Notes under the pieces: model-generated | The model's database searches: none | What the model was told of the DNA's origin: nothing | The model's input: the letters and a program-made list of their open reading frames with translations, nothing else | Shown here: positions 51,575 through 60,047 of the stretch, in pieces | Layout: every line of letters starts with the position of its first letter | How positions within the stretch are numbered: the first letter of the stretch is position 1 | Made by a program: the position numbers and the translations under genes | From: Streptomyces sp. NBC_00459 | GTDB taxonomy: Bacteria > Actinomycetota > Actinomycetes > Streptomycetales > Streptomycetaceae | Direction of reading: 5' to 3' | Assembly: GCF_036013955.1 (NCBI RefSeq) | Contig: NZ_CP107903.1 | Span: forward strand, 6,138,001 to 6,202,000 | Length of the DNA: 64,000 nucleotides

Positions 51575-52429
51575 TCAGTCCGGTGCCTCGCCGAACCGGG
51601 CCAACGCCAGCGCCCCCACCACGGCGACCCCGAACCCCGCCACGGCCAGCCACCCCAGCCCCTCCCGGGTACGGTCCCCCAGCCACACCACCCCGATCAG
51701 CGCCGGCCCGATCGTCTCCCCGATCACCATCCCCGCCGTCGGCACGGTCACGGCCCCCCGCTGCAGCGCCGACGTCAGCGCCAGGAACGCCGCCCCGCCC
51801 CCCACCACCAGCGCGTACACCGCCGCGTTCGTCACCAGCGACCCCACCGACACCTTGTCGATGAGCCGCACCGACACCTCGACCACCCCGAACCCGAACC
51901 CGGCCCCCAACCCGAGCACCAGCCCCCGGCCGCGCTCCGGCAACCGCCCGCCCAGCAACCCCAGCACCAGCACACCCACCGCGGTCGCGAGCATCGTGTA
52001 CCTCAGTGCGTCCGACCCGGCCCGCTCCCCCTCCGTCCCCGACGCCAGCCCCAGCATCCCCAGCCCGGCGCACACCACAGCCACCGCTGCCCACTCCACC
52101 CCGCTCAGCCGCACCCGCAGCAGCCGGGCGGCGACCACCGCGGTGACGGCGAGACTCGCGGCCAGCGCCGCGCCGACGGCGTAGATCGGAAGGGACCGCA
52201 GCGCGGCGATCTGGAAGAGGAAGCCGAGCCCGTCCAGGGCCAGCCCGGCGATGTACCGCCACTGCCGCAACGCCCGCAACAACAACGCCGCGTCGCCGCC
52301 CGGACCACCACCGGGACCGCTGCCCGCACCGGCGACATCGGCCGCCGCCCGCGCCGCCATCGCCTGCAACACCGTCGCCGTACCGAAGCAGACCGCCGCG
52401 CCGAGCGCGCACACCATTCCAAAGAGCAC
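51575..52429 (-). CDS. DMT/EamA-type membrane transporter
   Basis: The product is 284 aa. The GTG at 52429 is proposed; ATG at 52417 is an alternative, and the ribosome site is weak in both cases. Ten hydrophobic helices run almost end to end (for example MLFGMVCALGAAVCFGTATVLQAM, AVALLVGL-type pairs, GLGWLAVAGFGVAVVGALAL). The two halves end with the EamA pattern (ALRSLPIYAVGAALAASLAV and ALQRGAVTVPTAGMVIGET). The substrate is unknown; many relatives export metabolites. It is convergent with DUF3050, so export of the cluster product is possible but not shown. Confidence 0.78.
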   Translation of the reverse strand: MLFGMVCALGAAVCFGTATVLQAMAARAAADVAGAGSGPGGGPGGDAALLLRALRQWRYIAGLALDGLGFLFQIAALRSLPIYAVGAALAASLAVTAVVAARLLRVRLSGVEWAAVAVVCAGLGMLGLASGTEGERAGSDALRYTMLATAVGVLVLGLLGGRLPERGRGLVLGLGAGFGFGVVEVSVRLIDKVSVGSLVTNAAVYALVVGGGAAFLALTSALQRGAVTVPTAGMVIGETIGPALIGVVWLGDRTREGLGWLAVAGFGVAVVGALALARFGEAPD

Positions 52430-52553
52430 AAAGCGACTCTAGGCGGGTGGGAGGCGGGCGGAAGGAACAGGGGGCCAGCCGAGCACAGTCCTGGGACGAT
52501 CTTTATGCTGACCGAACGCCGAACCGGCCCAAACACCAACGGGGAGCACGAAC

Positions 52554-52922
52554 ATGGCTGACACGCGCAGACAACCGGGCAGAAAGCTCCGCTCGGGCAC
52601 CGTCGTACTCGGCGGCATGGGTCTTCTCGCCGCGGTCCTCACCGCCTGCTCCTCCGACGACCCCGACAAGCGCTGTGTCGACCGCGACAGTTACAAGGCC
52701 GCCAAGGGCTACAAGGTCGTCGCCGAGAAGAACTGCAAGAGCACCACAACGGTCAACGCCGCCCACTACTACGGCGGCAAGAAGAAGTCCGGCTGGGTGA
52801 AGGGCGGCTCCTTCACCAAGTCCGGCAAGGGCAGCGGCAGTTCGAGCAGCGACGACGACAACGGCAAGACCAGGGTCTCCCGCGGCGGGTTCGGCGGCGG
52901 CGACACCGGCTCGGGCGGCTGA
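52554..52922 (+). CDS. Small lipoprotein
   Basis: The product is 122 aa, with ATG at 52554 after GGGGAGCACGAAC. The signal peptide ends in a lipobox (LLAAVLTACSS; Cys about residue 32), so it is lipid-anchored outside the membrane. The mature part has two more Cys (KRCVDRDSY, EKNCKSTTTV), Lys/Gly/Ser-rich repeats (GGKKKSGWVKGG) and an Asp/Ser cluster. Eight bases separate it from the next gene, so they are co-transcribed. Function unknown. Confidence 0.8.
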   Translation: MADTRRQPGRKLRSGTVVLGGMGLLAAVLTACSSDDPDKRCVDRDSYKAAKGYKVVAEKNCKSTTTVNAAHYYGGKKKSGWVKGGSFTKSGKGSGSSSSDDDNGKTRVSRGGFGGGDTGSGG

Positions 52923-52930
52923 GGCCCGGC

Positions 52931-54121
52931 ATGCAGCGCCGTACGATCGAGCCCCGCCCCGGCTGGCAGCAGACCGTCGAGGCACAGGGGCTCGTCTACC
53001 CGCTCACCCGTCACCCCGACGACTCCCTGCGCCCCTACTGGGACGAGAGCGCGTACTACGTCTTCTCGCTCCCGGAGGTGGAGGCGCTGGAGGAGACCGT
53101 CGAGGAACTCCACGGCATGTGTCTCGCCGCCGCGGACCACATCGTCACCACGAACCGTTTCGCCGACCTCGGCATCACCGACCCGCGCATCGCGGCAGCG
53201 GTCGCCGAGGCCTGGCACCGCCGTGCCGAACTCCCTTCCGTCTACGGCCGGTTCGACCTCCGCTACGACGGCACGGGCCCCGCGAAACTCATCGAGTACA
53301 ACGCCGACACCCCCACCTCCCTGGTGGAGGCGGCCTCGCCCCAGTGGTTCTGGATGGAGGACCGTTTTCCCGGCGCCGACCAGTGGAACTCCCTCCACGA
53401 ACGCCTGATCGCCGCCTGGCAGAAGCAGGCCGCCCTCCTCCCGCCCGGCAGCCCCCTCCACTTCGCGCACTCCGCCGCCGACGAGATCGGGGAGGACCTG
53501 ATGACCGTCGCGTATCTGAAGGAGACGGCGGAGCAGGCGGGCCTCGACACCGAGTGGATCTCCATGGAGGAGATCGGCTGGGACCCGCTCTCCGGCCGCT
53601 TCGTCGACAACCAACTCCGGTTCATCCGCAGCTGCTTCAAGCTGTACCCGTGGGAGTGGCTCACCACCGACGAGTTCGCGGACCACGTCCTCGACACCCT
53701 GGACAACGGCGGCGGCACGGGCAGCACCCTGTGGATCGAACCGGCCTGGAAGATGCTCCTCAGCAACAAGGCCCTCCTCGCCGTCCTCTGGGAGCTCTAC
53801 CCGGACCACCCCAACCTCCTCCCCGCCCATCTCGACGGGCCACGGGAACTGGCGTACACGACCGGTTACGTCGCCAAGCCGCTCCTCGGCCGGGAGGGCG
53901 CCGGCGTGACGGTCCACGAGCCGCACCCCACCCCCGCCGCACATGAGTCCGAAGAGCCTTGCTGTTATCAGGAGTTGGCCCCCCTGCCCGCCTTCGACGG
54001 CAACCACGTCGTGCTGGGCGCCTGGGTCGTCGAGAACGAGTCGGCGGGGCTCGGCATCCGTGAGTCGGCCGGTCTGATCACGGACGAGTACGCCCGCTTC
54101 CTGCCCCATGTGATCCTCTGA
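52931..54121 (+). CDS. Glutathionylspermidine synthase-like ATP-grasp protein
   Basis: The product is 396 aa, with ATG at 52931. It has the GspS-type ATP-grasp fold: GRFDLRYDGTGPAKLIEYNADTPTSLVEAA (about 105-137), the NKALLAVLWELYPDH block, and KPLLGREGAGV (about 314-324) in the nucleotide loop. The closing segment is FDGNHVVLGAWVVENESAGLGIRES. Actinobacteria lack glutathione, so the true substrate is another amine/carboxylate ligation; relatives often sit next to a lipoprotein, as here. The start codon has GAGG 7 nt upstream. The amidase domain of E. coli Gsp is absent. Confidence 0.82.
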   Translation: MQRRTIEPRPGWQQTVEAQGLVYPLTRHPDDSLRPYWDESAYYVFSLPEVEALEETVEELHGMCLAAADHIVTTNRFADLGITDPRIAAAVAEAWHRRAELPSVYGRFDLRYDGTGPAKLIEYNADTPTSLVEAASPQWFWMEDRFPGADQWNSLHERLIAAWQKQAALLPPGSPLHFAHSAADEIGEDLMTVAYLKETAEQAGLDTEWISMEEIGWDPLSGRFVDNQLRFIRSCFKLYPWEWLTTDEFADHVLDTLDNGGGTGSTLWIEPAWKMLLSNKALLAVLWELYPDHPNLLPAHLDGPRELAYTTGYVAKPLLGREGAGVTVHEPHPTPAAHESEEPCCYQELAPLPAFDGNHVVLGAWVVENESAGLGIRESAGLITDEYARFLPHVIL

Positions 54122-54219
54122 AGCCCGGGCGGGGAACGCCCGGCACCCGTGCGGCGGACGTCGCTCGCATGGTGGACAGGGCGGCCCGGCCCTCCGGCCT
54201 GCCCGGTAGGCTGACCGGC

Positions 54220-54326
54220 GGGCCGTGACTGGCGCGCTGGGATGGGACCGACCATCGGGAAGCGGCCCCAGGACCCGCCGCAACCCGTTGTCGGGGTCCC
54301 TGAGTGAGTGCCGTGCGCCTGGGCCG
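54220..54326 (+). ncRNA. ZTP (pfl) riboswitch upstream of glyA
   Basis: The two conserved halves are both present. GGGCCGTGACTGGCG (54220-54234) and CGGGAAGCGGCCC (54255-54267) form the first stem and internal loop. After a variable stem the conserved pseudoknot segment GCGCCTGGGC follows (54315-54324). The match to the pfl consensus (GUGACUGGCG, CGGGGAGCG, CGCCUGGGC) is close. It ends about 35 nt before the glyA GGAGG site, so it probably works at translation or termination. Known role: senses ZTP/ZMP, which rise when 10-formyl-THF is short, and turns on one-carbon genes such as glyA. Confidence 0.87.
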
Positions 54327-54362
54327 AGCCGTGAACGCCGAACGCCACGTCCGGAGGTCCCC

Positions 54363-55826
54363 ATGTCAGCCGAGCCCCTCTCCACCGAGCCGCTCTCCAC
54401 CGAATCCACCGCCTTCCGCAGCGCCCTCGACGTGATCCGCGCCGTCGAGCCGCGCGTCGCCGACGCCATCGGCCAGGAGGTAGCCGACCAGCGCGAGATG
54501 CTCAAGCTGATCGCCTCCGAGAACTACGCCTCCCCGGCCACCCTCCTCGCGATGGGCAACTGGTTCAGCGACAAGTACGCCGAGGGCACGATCGGCCGCC
54601 GCTTCTACGCCGGCTGTCGCAACGTCGACACCGTCGAGTCCCTCGCCGCCGAGCACGCCCGCGAACTCTTCGGCGCCCGGCACGCCTACGTCCAGCCGCA
54701 CTCCGGCATCGACGCCAACCTCGTCGCCTTCTGGTCCGTCCTCGCCGACCGCGTCGAGGTCCCGTTCCTGGAGAAGACCGGCGCCCGCCAGGTCAACGAC
54801 CTCTCCGACGCGGACTGGGCCGAGCTGCGCCAGGCTTTCGGCAACCAGCGCATGCTCGGTATGTCCCTGGACGCCGGCGGCCACCTCACCCACGGCTTCC
54901 GCCCCAACATCTCCGGCAAGATGTTCGACCAGCGCTCGTACGGCACCGACCCGGCGACCGGCCTGATCGACTACGAGGCGCTGCGCACGTCGGCCCGTGA
55001 CTTCAAGCCGCTGATCATCGTCGCGGGCTACTCCGCGTACCCCCGTCTGGTGAACTTCCGGATCATGCGCGAGATCGCCGACGAGGTCGGTGCGACGCTC
55101 ATGGTCGACATGGCGCACTTCGCCGGCCTGGTCGCGGGCAAGGTCCTGACCGGCGACTTCGACCCGGTCCCGCACGCCCAGATCGTGACGACCACCACGC
55201 ACAAGTCGCTGCGCGGCCCGCGCGGCGGCATGGTCCTGTGCGACGACTCCCTCAAGGACCAGGTCGACCGCGGCTGCCCGATGGTCCTCGGCGGCCCCCT
55301 CCCGCACGTCATGGCCGCCAAGGCCGTCGCGCTCGCCGAGGCCAGGCAGCCCGCCTTCCAGGACTACGCCCAGCGCATCGTCGACAACGCCCGCGCCCTC
55401 GCCGAGGGCCTGATGAGCCGCGGCGCCACCCTCGTCACCGGCGGCACCGACAACCACCTCAACCTGATCGACGTCGCCTCCTCCTACGGCCTCACCGGCC
55501 GCCAGGCCGAGACCGCGCTCCTCGACTCGGGCATCGTCACCAACCGCAACGCCATCCCGGCCGACCCGAACGGCGCCTGGTACACGTCGGGCATCCGTAT
55601 CGGCACCCCGGCCCTGACCACCCGTGGGCTGGGCACGGCGGAGATGGACGAGGTGGCCGGCCTGATCGACCGGGTCCTCACCGCCGCCGAGCCGGGCACC
55701 ACGAAGTCGGGTGCCCCCTCGAAGGCCTCCCACGTCCTGGACACGAAGATCTCCGACGAGATCTCGCGGAGGGCGACGGACCTGGTGGCGGGCTTCCCCC
55801 TGTACCCGGAGATCGACCTCGGCTGA
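54363..55826 (+). CDS. glyA: Serine hydroxymethyltransferase
   Basis: The product is 487 aa. ATG at 54363 has GGAGG 5 nt upstream. The PLP-binding Lys is in TTTTHKSLRGPRGG (about 281). Also visible are SENYASPATLLAMGNWFSDKYAEG, YVQPHSGIDANLVAFW and GIRIGTPALTTRGLG. At 487 aa it is longer than the 420-aa enzyme type and matches the longer actinobacterial form, with an extra internal segment (LEKTGARQVNDLSDADWAELRQ). It converts serine and THF to glycine and methylene-THF. Regulation by the ZTP riboswitch upstream ties it to purine synthesis. Confidence 0.97.
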   Translation: MSAEPLSTEPLSTESTAFRSALDVIRAVEPRVADAIGQEVADQREMLKLIASENYASPATLLAMGNWFSDKYAEGTIGRRFYAGCRNVDTVESLAAEHARELFGARHAYVQPHSGIDANLVAFWSVLADRVEVPFLEKTGARQVNDLSDADWAELRQAFGNQRMLGMSLDAGGHLTHGFRPNISGKMFDQRSYGTDPATGLIDYEALRTSARDFKPLIIVAGYSAYPRLVNFRIMREIADEVGATLMVDMAHFAGLVAGKVLTGDFDPVPHAQIVTTTTHKSLRGPRGGMVLCDDSLKDQVDRGCPMVLGGPLPHVMAAKAVALAEARQPAFQDYAQRIVDNARALAEGLMSRGATLVTGGTDNHLNLIDVASSYGLTGRQAETALLDSGIVTNRNAIPADPNGAWYTSGIRIGTPALTTRGLGTAEMDEVAGLIDRVLTAAEPGTTKSGAPSKASHVLDTKISDEISRRATDLVAGFPLYPEIDLG

Positions 55827-55869
55827 GGCGGACGCGTCCCAGGATGCGTAGCGGTCCTGGAGTCCCGCC

Positions 55870-55893
55870 GGGGTGCCCTTTCAAGGGCACCCC
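55870..55893. terminator. glyA terminator, bidirectional
   Basis: GGGGTGCCCTT (55870-55880) and AAGGGCACCCC (55883-55893) are perfect arms. It sits 44 bp after the glyA stop and 11 bp before the stop of the convergent gene. Confidence 0.9.
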
Positions 55894-55903
55894 TCGGGCA
55901 GCG

Positions 55904-56611
55904 CTACAAGTCAATCAACTCCTGACGAGGCCCCGGTCCGCGTCCCTTGCCCCACCCGGTCGGCTGGATCCGCGAGGCGAACGGTCGAAGGACCAGCGCC
56001 AGAACCGCGCCGGCCGCCGCGCCCGGTATCGCCCACCACCACTCCGTGGCGTGGGCCGCGCGGGTCGGGGTGGCCGGTGCCGCGGCCGCGGTCGGTGCGG
56101 TGGCGTCCTCGGCCCCCGGCTCCTGCGGTGCCGGGGGAACTACTGCTGACCCTTCGGGGGACGCTTTGCCCAGCACTCCGAGCTGCCTGAACAGCGCGCG
56201 CAGCTCGGCCGGTCGATCGGCCTTGTGCCAGTAGCCGGTCAAGGACTCCATGTCGTCCGTCGTGTGGATCCAGACGTCCTTGTCGTTGCCCGGCAGCTTC
56301 GGATAGACACGGTCGTAGCGCCACGGCGTTATGTCGTGGGCCATCCATGTGACGTTGATCTGCTGCCCGGCCACCTCTTCGAACTTCTTCGGCTTTTCGA
56401 GGACGTTGGCGGTCGAGGCGCCCATCAGGCGGACCAACTCGCCGTACTTCTCGTGCGAGTAGTACAGAGCCGCACTCTCCGCGCTCTGCGGTGAGACCAC
56501 CAGAACGCTGGTCGGCCCGCCCGCCACCGCGGACGGTGCCGCCAGCAGAACCCCGGCCAGAGCCAGCACCAACGCACTTGTCGCCGCGGCCAGTTCACGA
56601 ATCCCGCGCAT
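55904..56611 (-). CDS. Exported membrane-anchored protein under ECF-type promoter
   Basis: The product is 235 aa, with ATG at 56611 after AGGGGG. A signal peptide covers 1-30 (ALVLALAGVLLAAPSAVAGG). An extracytoplasmic domain of about 130 residues follows (TSVLVVSPQSAESAALYYSHEKY, INVTWMAHDITPWRYDRVYPKL, VWIHTTDDM), then a Pro/Ala/Thr linker and a membrane anchor near 190-212. It has no Cys and no catalytic motif. Its promoter shares its sequence with that of the sigma-factor operon 2 kb away, so it is probably a target gene of that sigma factor. Function unknown. Confidence 0.75.
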   Translation of the reverse strand: MRGIRELAAATSALVLALAGVLLAAPSAVAGGPTSVLVVSPQSAESAALYYSHEKYGELVRLMGASTANVLEKPKKFEEVAGQQINVTWMAHDITPWRYDRVYPKLPGNDKDVWIHTTDDMESLTGYWHKADRPAELRALFRQLGVLGKASPEGSAVVPPAPQEPGAEDATAPTAAAAPATPTRAAHATEWWWAIPGAAAGAVLALVLRPFASRIQPTGWGKGRGPGPRQELIDL

Positions 56612-56676
56612 CCCAACCCCCTACCAACCAGCAGTCGAGCCGCGTACGAACCGCCCGCACGCCGCCTGTCACTTCT

Positions 56677-56705
56677 GGTACACCGCTCAACCCGCCGAGG
56701 TTCCC
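56677..56705 (-). promoter_or_regulatory. ECF-type promoter of the exported protein gene
   Basis: Read on the minus strand: GGGAACC (-35, 56705-56699), 16 nt, then TGTACC (-10, 56682-56677). The spacer end GAGCGG and the -10 are identical to those before the sigma gene. A start near 56670 gives a leader of about 58 nt. Confidence 0.7.
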
Positions 56706-56735
56706 ACTCCGCACCCACCGATCGACCTCATCGGC

Positions 56736-58055
56736 CTAGTCGGCGGACTTCGCGATCTCCAGCGCCCGGGCCTGCGAAGCCACGCCCTCCAGTCGGAGCG
56801 TCACCGTCACATCCCTGGCGTCTCCCGGGCCACCGGCGTCTCCGGTGTCGCCCGCCGCCCCCTCGTGGGTCCACAGCAGCGTCGGTCCCGCCGTCCGCCG
56901 CGAGCGGGTGAAGTGTTCGCCCGTTTCGTCCACCAGCCAGAGGCTCAGCAGGTGCGGGCGGGGGAACCACAGGGCAAGGTCCCGCGGGTTGCCGTCGGAC
57001 GACACGTCGCCGCTCAGCGACAGCCACGCCGGTTGCTCCCGCACCGTCTTCGTGAACCCGATGTCCAGCCGCGCCGGATACTCGTCGAGCCGGATCGTGC
57101 GTCCGTTCTCGTGCCAGCACAGGCTCATCAGGAACCGCCCTTCGGGCTCGCGGGTGACCTCCACGGTGTCCGGAGCACCGAGAGCGTCCGGCACGAGCGG
57201 GGCGAATCCGGCGCGCTCCTCGGCCTGGGCGAGCGACACCGACCGTCCGCATCCGGGCGCCTCGGCTCCCGGCGAGGGCGCCGCCGACGGGTCGTACCGC
57301 ACCTCGACCCCGCCGAAGCCGAACCAGTCGAAGACGGCGGCCCGGACCGGGGGCGTCAGCACGAGCACCGTCAGCAGACCGCACAGGGCGGCTACCAGCG
57401 TTCGCCTGCGCACCCGCGCCCAGCGCCGGACCGTCCGCCAGCGCTCGCCGATCCCGGACAGGTCCGCCCCGGATGCTCTGGTCCTCGGCGGCTCGGCCAC
57501 CGGCACGGGCAGCTGCTCGGCCAGTATCTGTCCGAGCACCCGCTCGACCATGGTCTCGGAACCGGCCTTGCCCGGCGAGCCCAACGACCGCCCAAGCGCC
57601 CGCAGTTCCTCGGGCAGCCGGGACACCTCGCCGCGCGCCTCCCCAGCCCCGATCAGCCCCGTCCCACCGCCGGTCCCTCGGAAGCCGGCCCCCCACCACC
57701 CACCACGAGAGTTGCCCCGTACACCGGCACCGCCCGACGCCTTCGGTACGCCCGTACCGAAAGCCGCGCCCGAACGAGACGTGTCTTTGTCGCCCGCCCC
57801 CTGGCCGACGCCGCCCGGCAGTTCCCTCGCGCCGGCGCCGCGAGCGCCCCTGGAACCGGCCTCCTCCAGGCCGTCCGCCCCGTCCGCCGTGCCGCCCGAC
57901 TGCCCGGCCACGCCGATACCGCGAGCCCCACTCGAACCGGAACCGGCCCCGGTACCCCCTGGGCTGTCCGCCCCCGGCCCCGCCGCCTCTCCGGACAGCC
58001 CGCCCTCGCCGCCGTACACCTCGCGCTCCTCGTGCCCCATGCTCTCGTCACCCAC
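56736..58055 (-). CDS. Anti-sigma-like membrane protein
   Basis: The product is 439 aa, with GTG at 58055 after GGGAGGGAGG. It overlaps the sigma factor by 8 bp, so translation is coupled. The cytoplasmic N-terminus (1-205) is Gly/Ala/Ser-rich with a helical, sigma-binding-like end (VSRLPEELRALGRSLGSPGKAG, ETMVERVLGQILAEQLP). One membrane segment lies near 219-243 (TLVAALCGLLTVLVLTPPVRAAVF). An outer domain of about 190 residues ends the protein. No HxxxCxxC zinc motif is present. It probably holds the ECF sigma factor at the membrane. The outer domain would carry the signal. Confidence 0.72.
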   Translation of the reverse strand: MGDESMGHEEREVYGGEGGLSGEAAGPGADSPGGTGAGSGSSGARGIGVAGQSGGTADGADGLEEAGSRGARGAGARELPGGVGQGAGDKDTSRSGAAFGTGVPKASGGAGVRGNSRGGWWGAGFRGTGGGTGLIGAGEARGEVSRLPEELRALGRSLGSPGKAGSETMVERVLGQILAEQLPVPVAEPPRTRASGADLSGIGERWRTVRRWARVRRRTLVAALCGLLTVLVLTPPVRAAVFDWFGFGGVEVRYDPSAAPSPGAEAPGCGRSVSLAQAEERAGFAPLVPDALGAPDTVEVTREPEGRFLMSLCWHENGRTIRLDEYPARLDIGFTKTVREQPAWLSLSGDVSSDGNPRDLALWFPRPHLLSLWLVDETGEHFTRSRRTAGPTLLWTHEGAAGDTGDAGGPGDARDVTVTLRLEGVASQARALEIAKSAD

Positions 58056-58668
58056 GCTCGCTACCTCCCTCCCCAGCTCCGTCCCGATCCCGAGGCCGGA
58101 AATCCGGCAGCAGTCGGCTCAGCTTCCGCAGGGCCCGGTTGAGGCGGGACTTCACCGTGCCGCGGGGCCAGCCCAGGGCCTGAGCCGTTTCGAGTTCGTC
58201 CATTTCCAGCAGGTAGCGGTAGGTGACGACCAGGCGGTGTTCCTCGCTCAGCCGTTCCAGGGCGGACTGGAGGGCCGCGTGGCGCTCCGTTTCCAGTGTT
58301 GCCAGCGCCGGGTCCGCCGATTCCGGTATCAGCGGCTCTGCGCCCACCAGGCATGCCTCCCGGCCGGCGAGCGTGCGCTGGCGCGCCGCCGTCCGGACTG
58401 TGTTCCTCGTCTCATTGGCGACGATCGACAGCAGCCACGGCCTGAACGCCACGCCGTCTCTGAATCGCCCCAGCGCGCAGTACGCCTTGACGAAGGCCTG
58501 CTGCACCACGTCCTCCGCGTCCGCACCGGCGCCCAGAGCTGTGGCCGCCCTGAGTGCGAGAGCCGTGTGAGCGCGGACCAGCTCCGCGTACGCCTCCGGC
58601 TCTCCGGCGCGTACGCGTGCGATCACCGCAGCCTCATCGACGATGCGGCCCCCCTCCCGCGTCCTCAC
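58048..58668 (-). CDS. ECF-family RNA polymerase sigma factor
   Basis: The product is 206 aa. GTG at 58668 coincides with the predicted transcription start, so the mRNA is probably leaderless (no ribosome site). Region 2 lies at about 25-95 (AYAELVRAHTALALRAATALGAGADAEDVVQQAFVKAY, FRPWLLSIVANETRNTVR). Region 4 lies at about 130-185 (LERLSEEHRLVVTYRYLLEMDELETAQALGWPRGTVKSRLNRALRKL). It probably drives its own promoter and that of the exported protein. Divergent from trpS (122 bp). Confidence 0.9.
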   Translation of the reverse strand: MRTREGGRIVDEAAVIARVRAGEPEAYAELVRAHTALALRAATALGAGADAEDVVQQAFVKAYCALGRFRDGVAFRPWLLSIVANETRNTVRTAARQRTLAGREACLVGAEPLIPESADPALATLETERHAALQSALERLSEEHRLVVTYRYLLEMDELETAQALGWPRGTVKSRLNRALRKLSRLLPDFRPRDRDGAGEGGSERG

Positions 58669-58674
58669 ATCTTT

Positions 58675-58703
58675 GGTACACCGCTCGACCCGGATCGGTT
58701 CCC
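58675..58703 (-). promoter_or_regulatory. Autoregulated ECF-type promoter of the sigma operon
   Basis: On the minus strand: GGGAACC (58703-58697), a 16-nt spacer ending GAGCGG, then TGTACC (58680-58675), followed by AAAGAT and the GTG. The +1 is predicted at or next to 58668, the GTG itself. Confidence 0.72.
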
Positions 58704-58790
58704 ACCCGCGTCCAAGCAGTTTCCGATCAGTGGTCGACCCGTGTCCGTACCCGTACCGGAGCGGGCCCCGATACCTGAGAGAATGGGGGC

Positions 58791-59804
58791 ATGGCTTCAG
58801 ACCGTCCCCGCGTGCTCTCCGGAATCCAGCCCACCGCAGGCTCGTTCCACCTCGGCAACTACCTCGGCGCCGTGCGCCAGTGGGTGGCCCTGCAGGAGTC
58901 CCACGACGCGTTCTACATGGTCGTCGACCTCCACGCGATCACGGTCCCGCAGGATCCGAAGGAGCTCACGGCCAACACCCGACTGGCCGCCGCCCAGCTC
59001 CTCGCGGCCGGGCTCGACCCCGACCGCTGCACGCTGTTCGTCCAGAGCCACGTCCCCGAGCACGCCCAACTCGCCTGGATCATGAACTGCCTCACCGGTT
59101 TCGGCGAGGCGTCCCGGATGACCCAGTTCAAGGACAAGTCCGCCAAGCAGGGTGCCGACCGGGCGAGCGTCGGACTGTTCACGTACCCGATCCTCCAGGT
59201 CGCCGACATCCTGCTCTACCAGGCGCACGAGGTGCCGGTCGGTGAGGACCAGCGCCAGCACATCGAGCTGACCCGCGACCTCGCCGAGCGCTTCAACGGC
59301 CGCTTCGGCGAGACCTTCACGATCCCGAAGCCGTACATCCTGAAGGAGACGGCGAAGATCTACGACCTTCAGGACCCGTCGATCAAGATGAGCAAGTCGG
59401 CGTCCACGCCCAAGGGCCTCATCAACCTCCTCGACGACCCGAAGACCACCGCCAAGAAGGTCAGGAGCGCGGTCACGGACACGGACACCGTGATCCGCTT
59501 CGACCCCAAGGAGAAGCCCGGCGTCAGCAACCTGCTGGGCATCTACTCGACCCTCACCGGCACGGATATCGCCGAACTTGAGCGGACATACGACGGCAAG
59601 GGCTACGGTGCGCTCAAGGTGGACCTCGCCGACGTCGTGGTCGACTTCGTGACGCCGTTCCGGGAGCGCACCCAGCAGTATCTGGACGACCCGGAGACGC
59701 TCGACTCGATCCTGGCCAAGGGCGCGGAGAAGGCACGGGCCGTCGCCGCGGAGACGCTCGCCCAGACGTACGGGCGGGTCGGCTTCCTGCCCGCGAAGCA
59801 CTGA
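58791..59804 (+). CDS. trpS: Tryptophanyl-tRNA synthetase
   Basis: The product is 337 aa, with ATG at 58791 after AGAATGGGGGC. The HIGH-type motif is in SFHLGNYLGAV and the KMSKS motif is KMSKSA (about 199). The TrpRS-specific segments ERFNGRFGETF and IYDLQDPSIKMSKS are present. It charges tRNA-Trp. Streptomycetes can carry two forms; position beside glyA and the YihY gene fits the TrpS2 form of S. coelicolor (recollection). No T-box is visible. Confidence 0.97.
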   Translation: MASDRPRVLSGIQPTAGSFHLGNYLGAVRQWVALQESHDAFYMVVDLHAITVPQDPKELTANTRLAAAQLLAAGLDPDRCTLFVQSHVPEHAQLAWIMNCLTGFGEASRMTQFKDKSAKQGADRASVGLFTYPILQVADILLYQAHEVPVGEDQRQHIELTRDLAERFNGRFGETFTIPKPYILKETAKIYDLQDPSIKMSKSASTPKGLINLLDDPKTTAKKVRSAVTDTDTVIRFDPKEKPGVSNLLGIYSTLTGTDIAELERTYDGKGYGALKVDLADVVVDFVTPFRERTQQYLDDPETLDSILAKGAEKARAVAAETLAQTYGRVGFLPAKH

Positions 59805-59990
59805 AACGTCGCCGCACGGGTACCAGTACCACCGCACGGCGCACGACGCGGCATCAGAGCGCTGCACATCACTACGGTTGCGCCTGCCCGCAGACCCGCC
59901 GTGGCCGTACAGTCGATAGCCGACCGGTACGAGCAACAGCCCATATGAGCAATACGGGCACGAGAACGACGCACGGGTGACACCGCGCAC

Positions 59991-60016
59991 GCACCACCGC
60001 ACAGGCACCACCGCAC
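59991..60016. repeat. 12-bp direct repeat before the RNA-ligase-like gene
   Basis: GCACCACCGCAC occurs at 59991-60002 and again at 60005-60016. The surrounding 243-bp gap (59805-60047) holds no gene. Confidence 0.7.
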
Positions 60017-60047
60017 GGCCAAAACCGAGACGACGACAGGAGACGAC

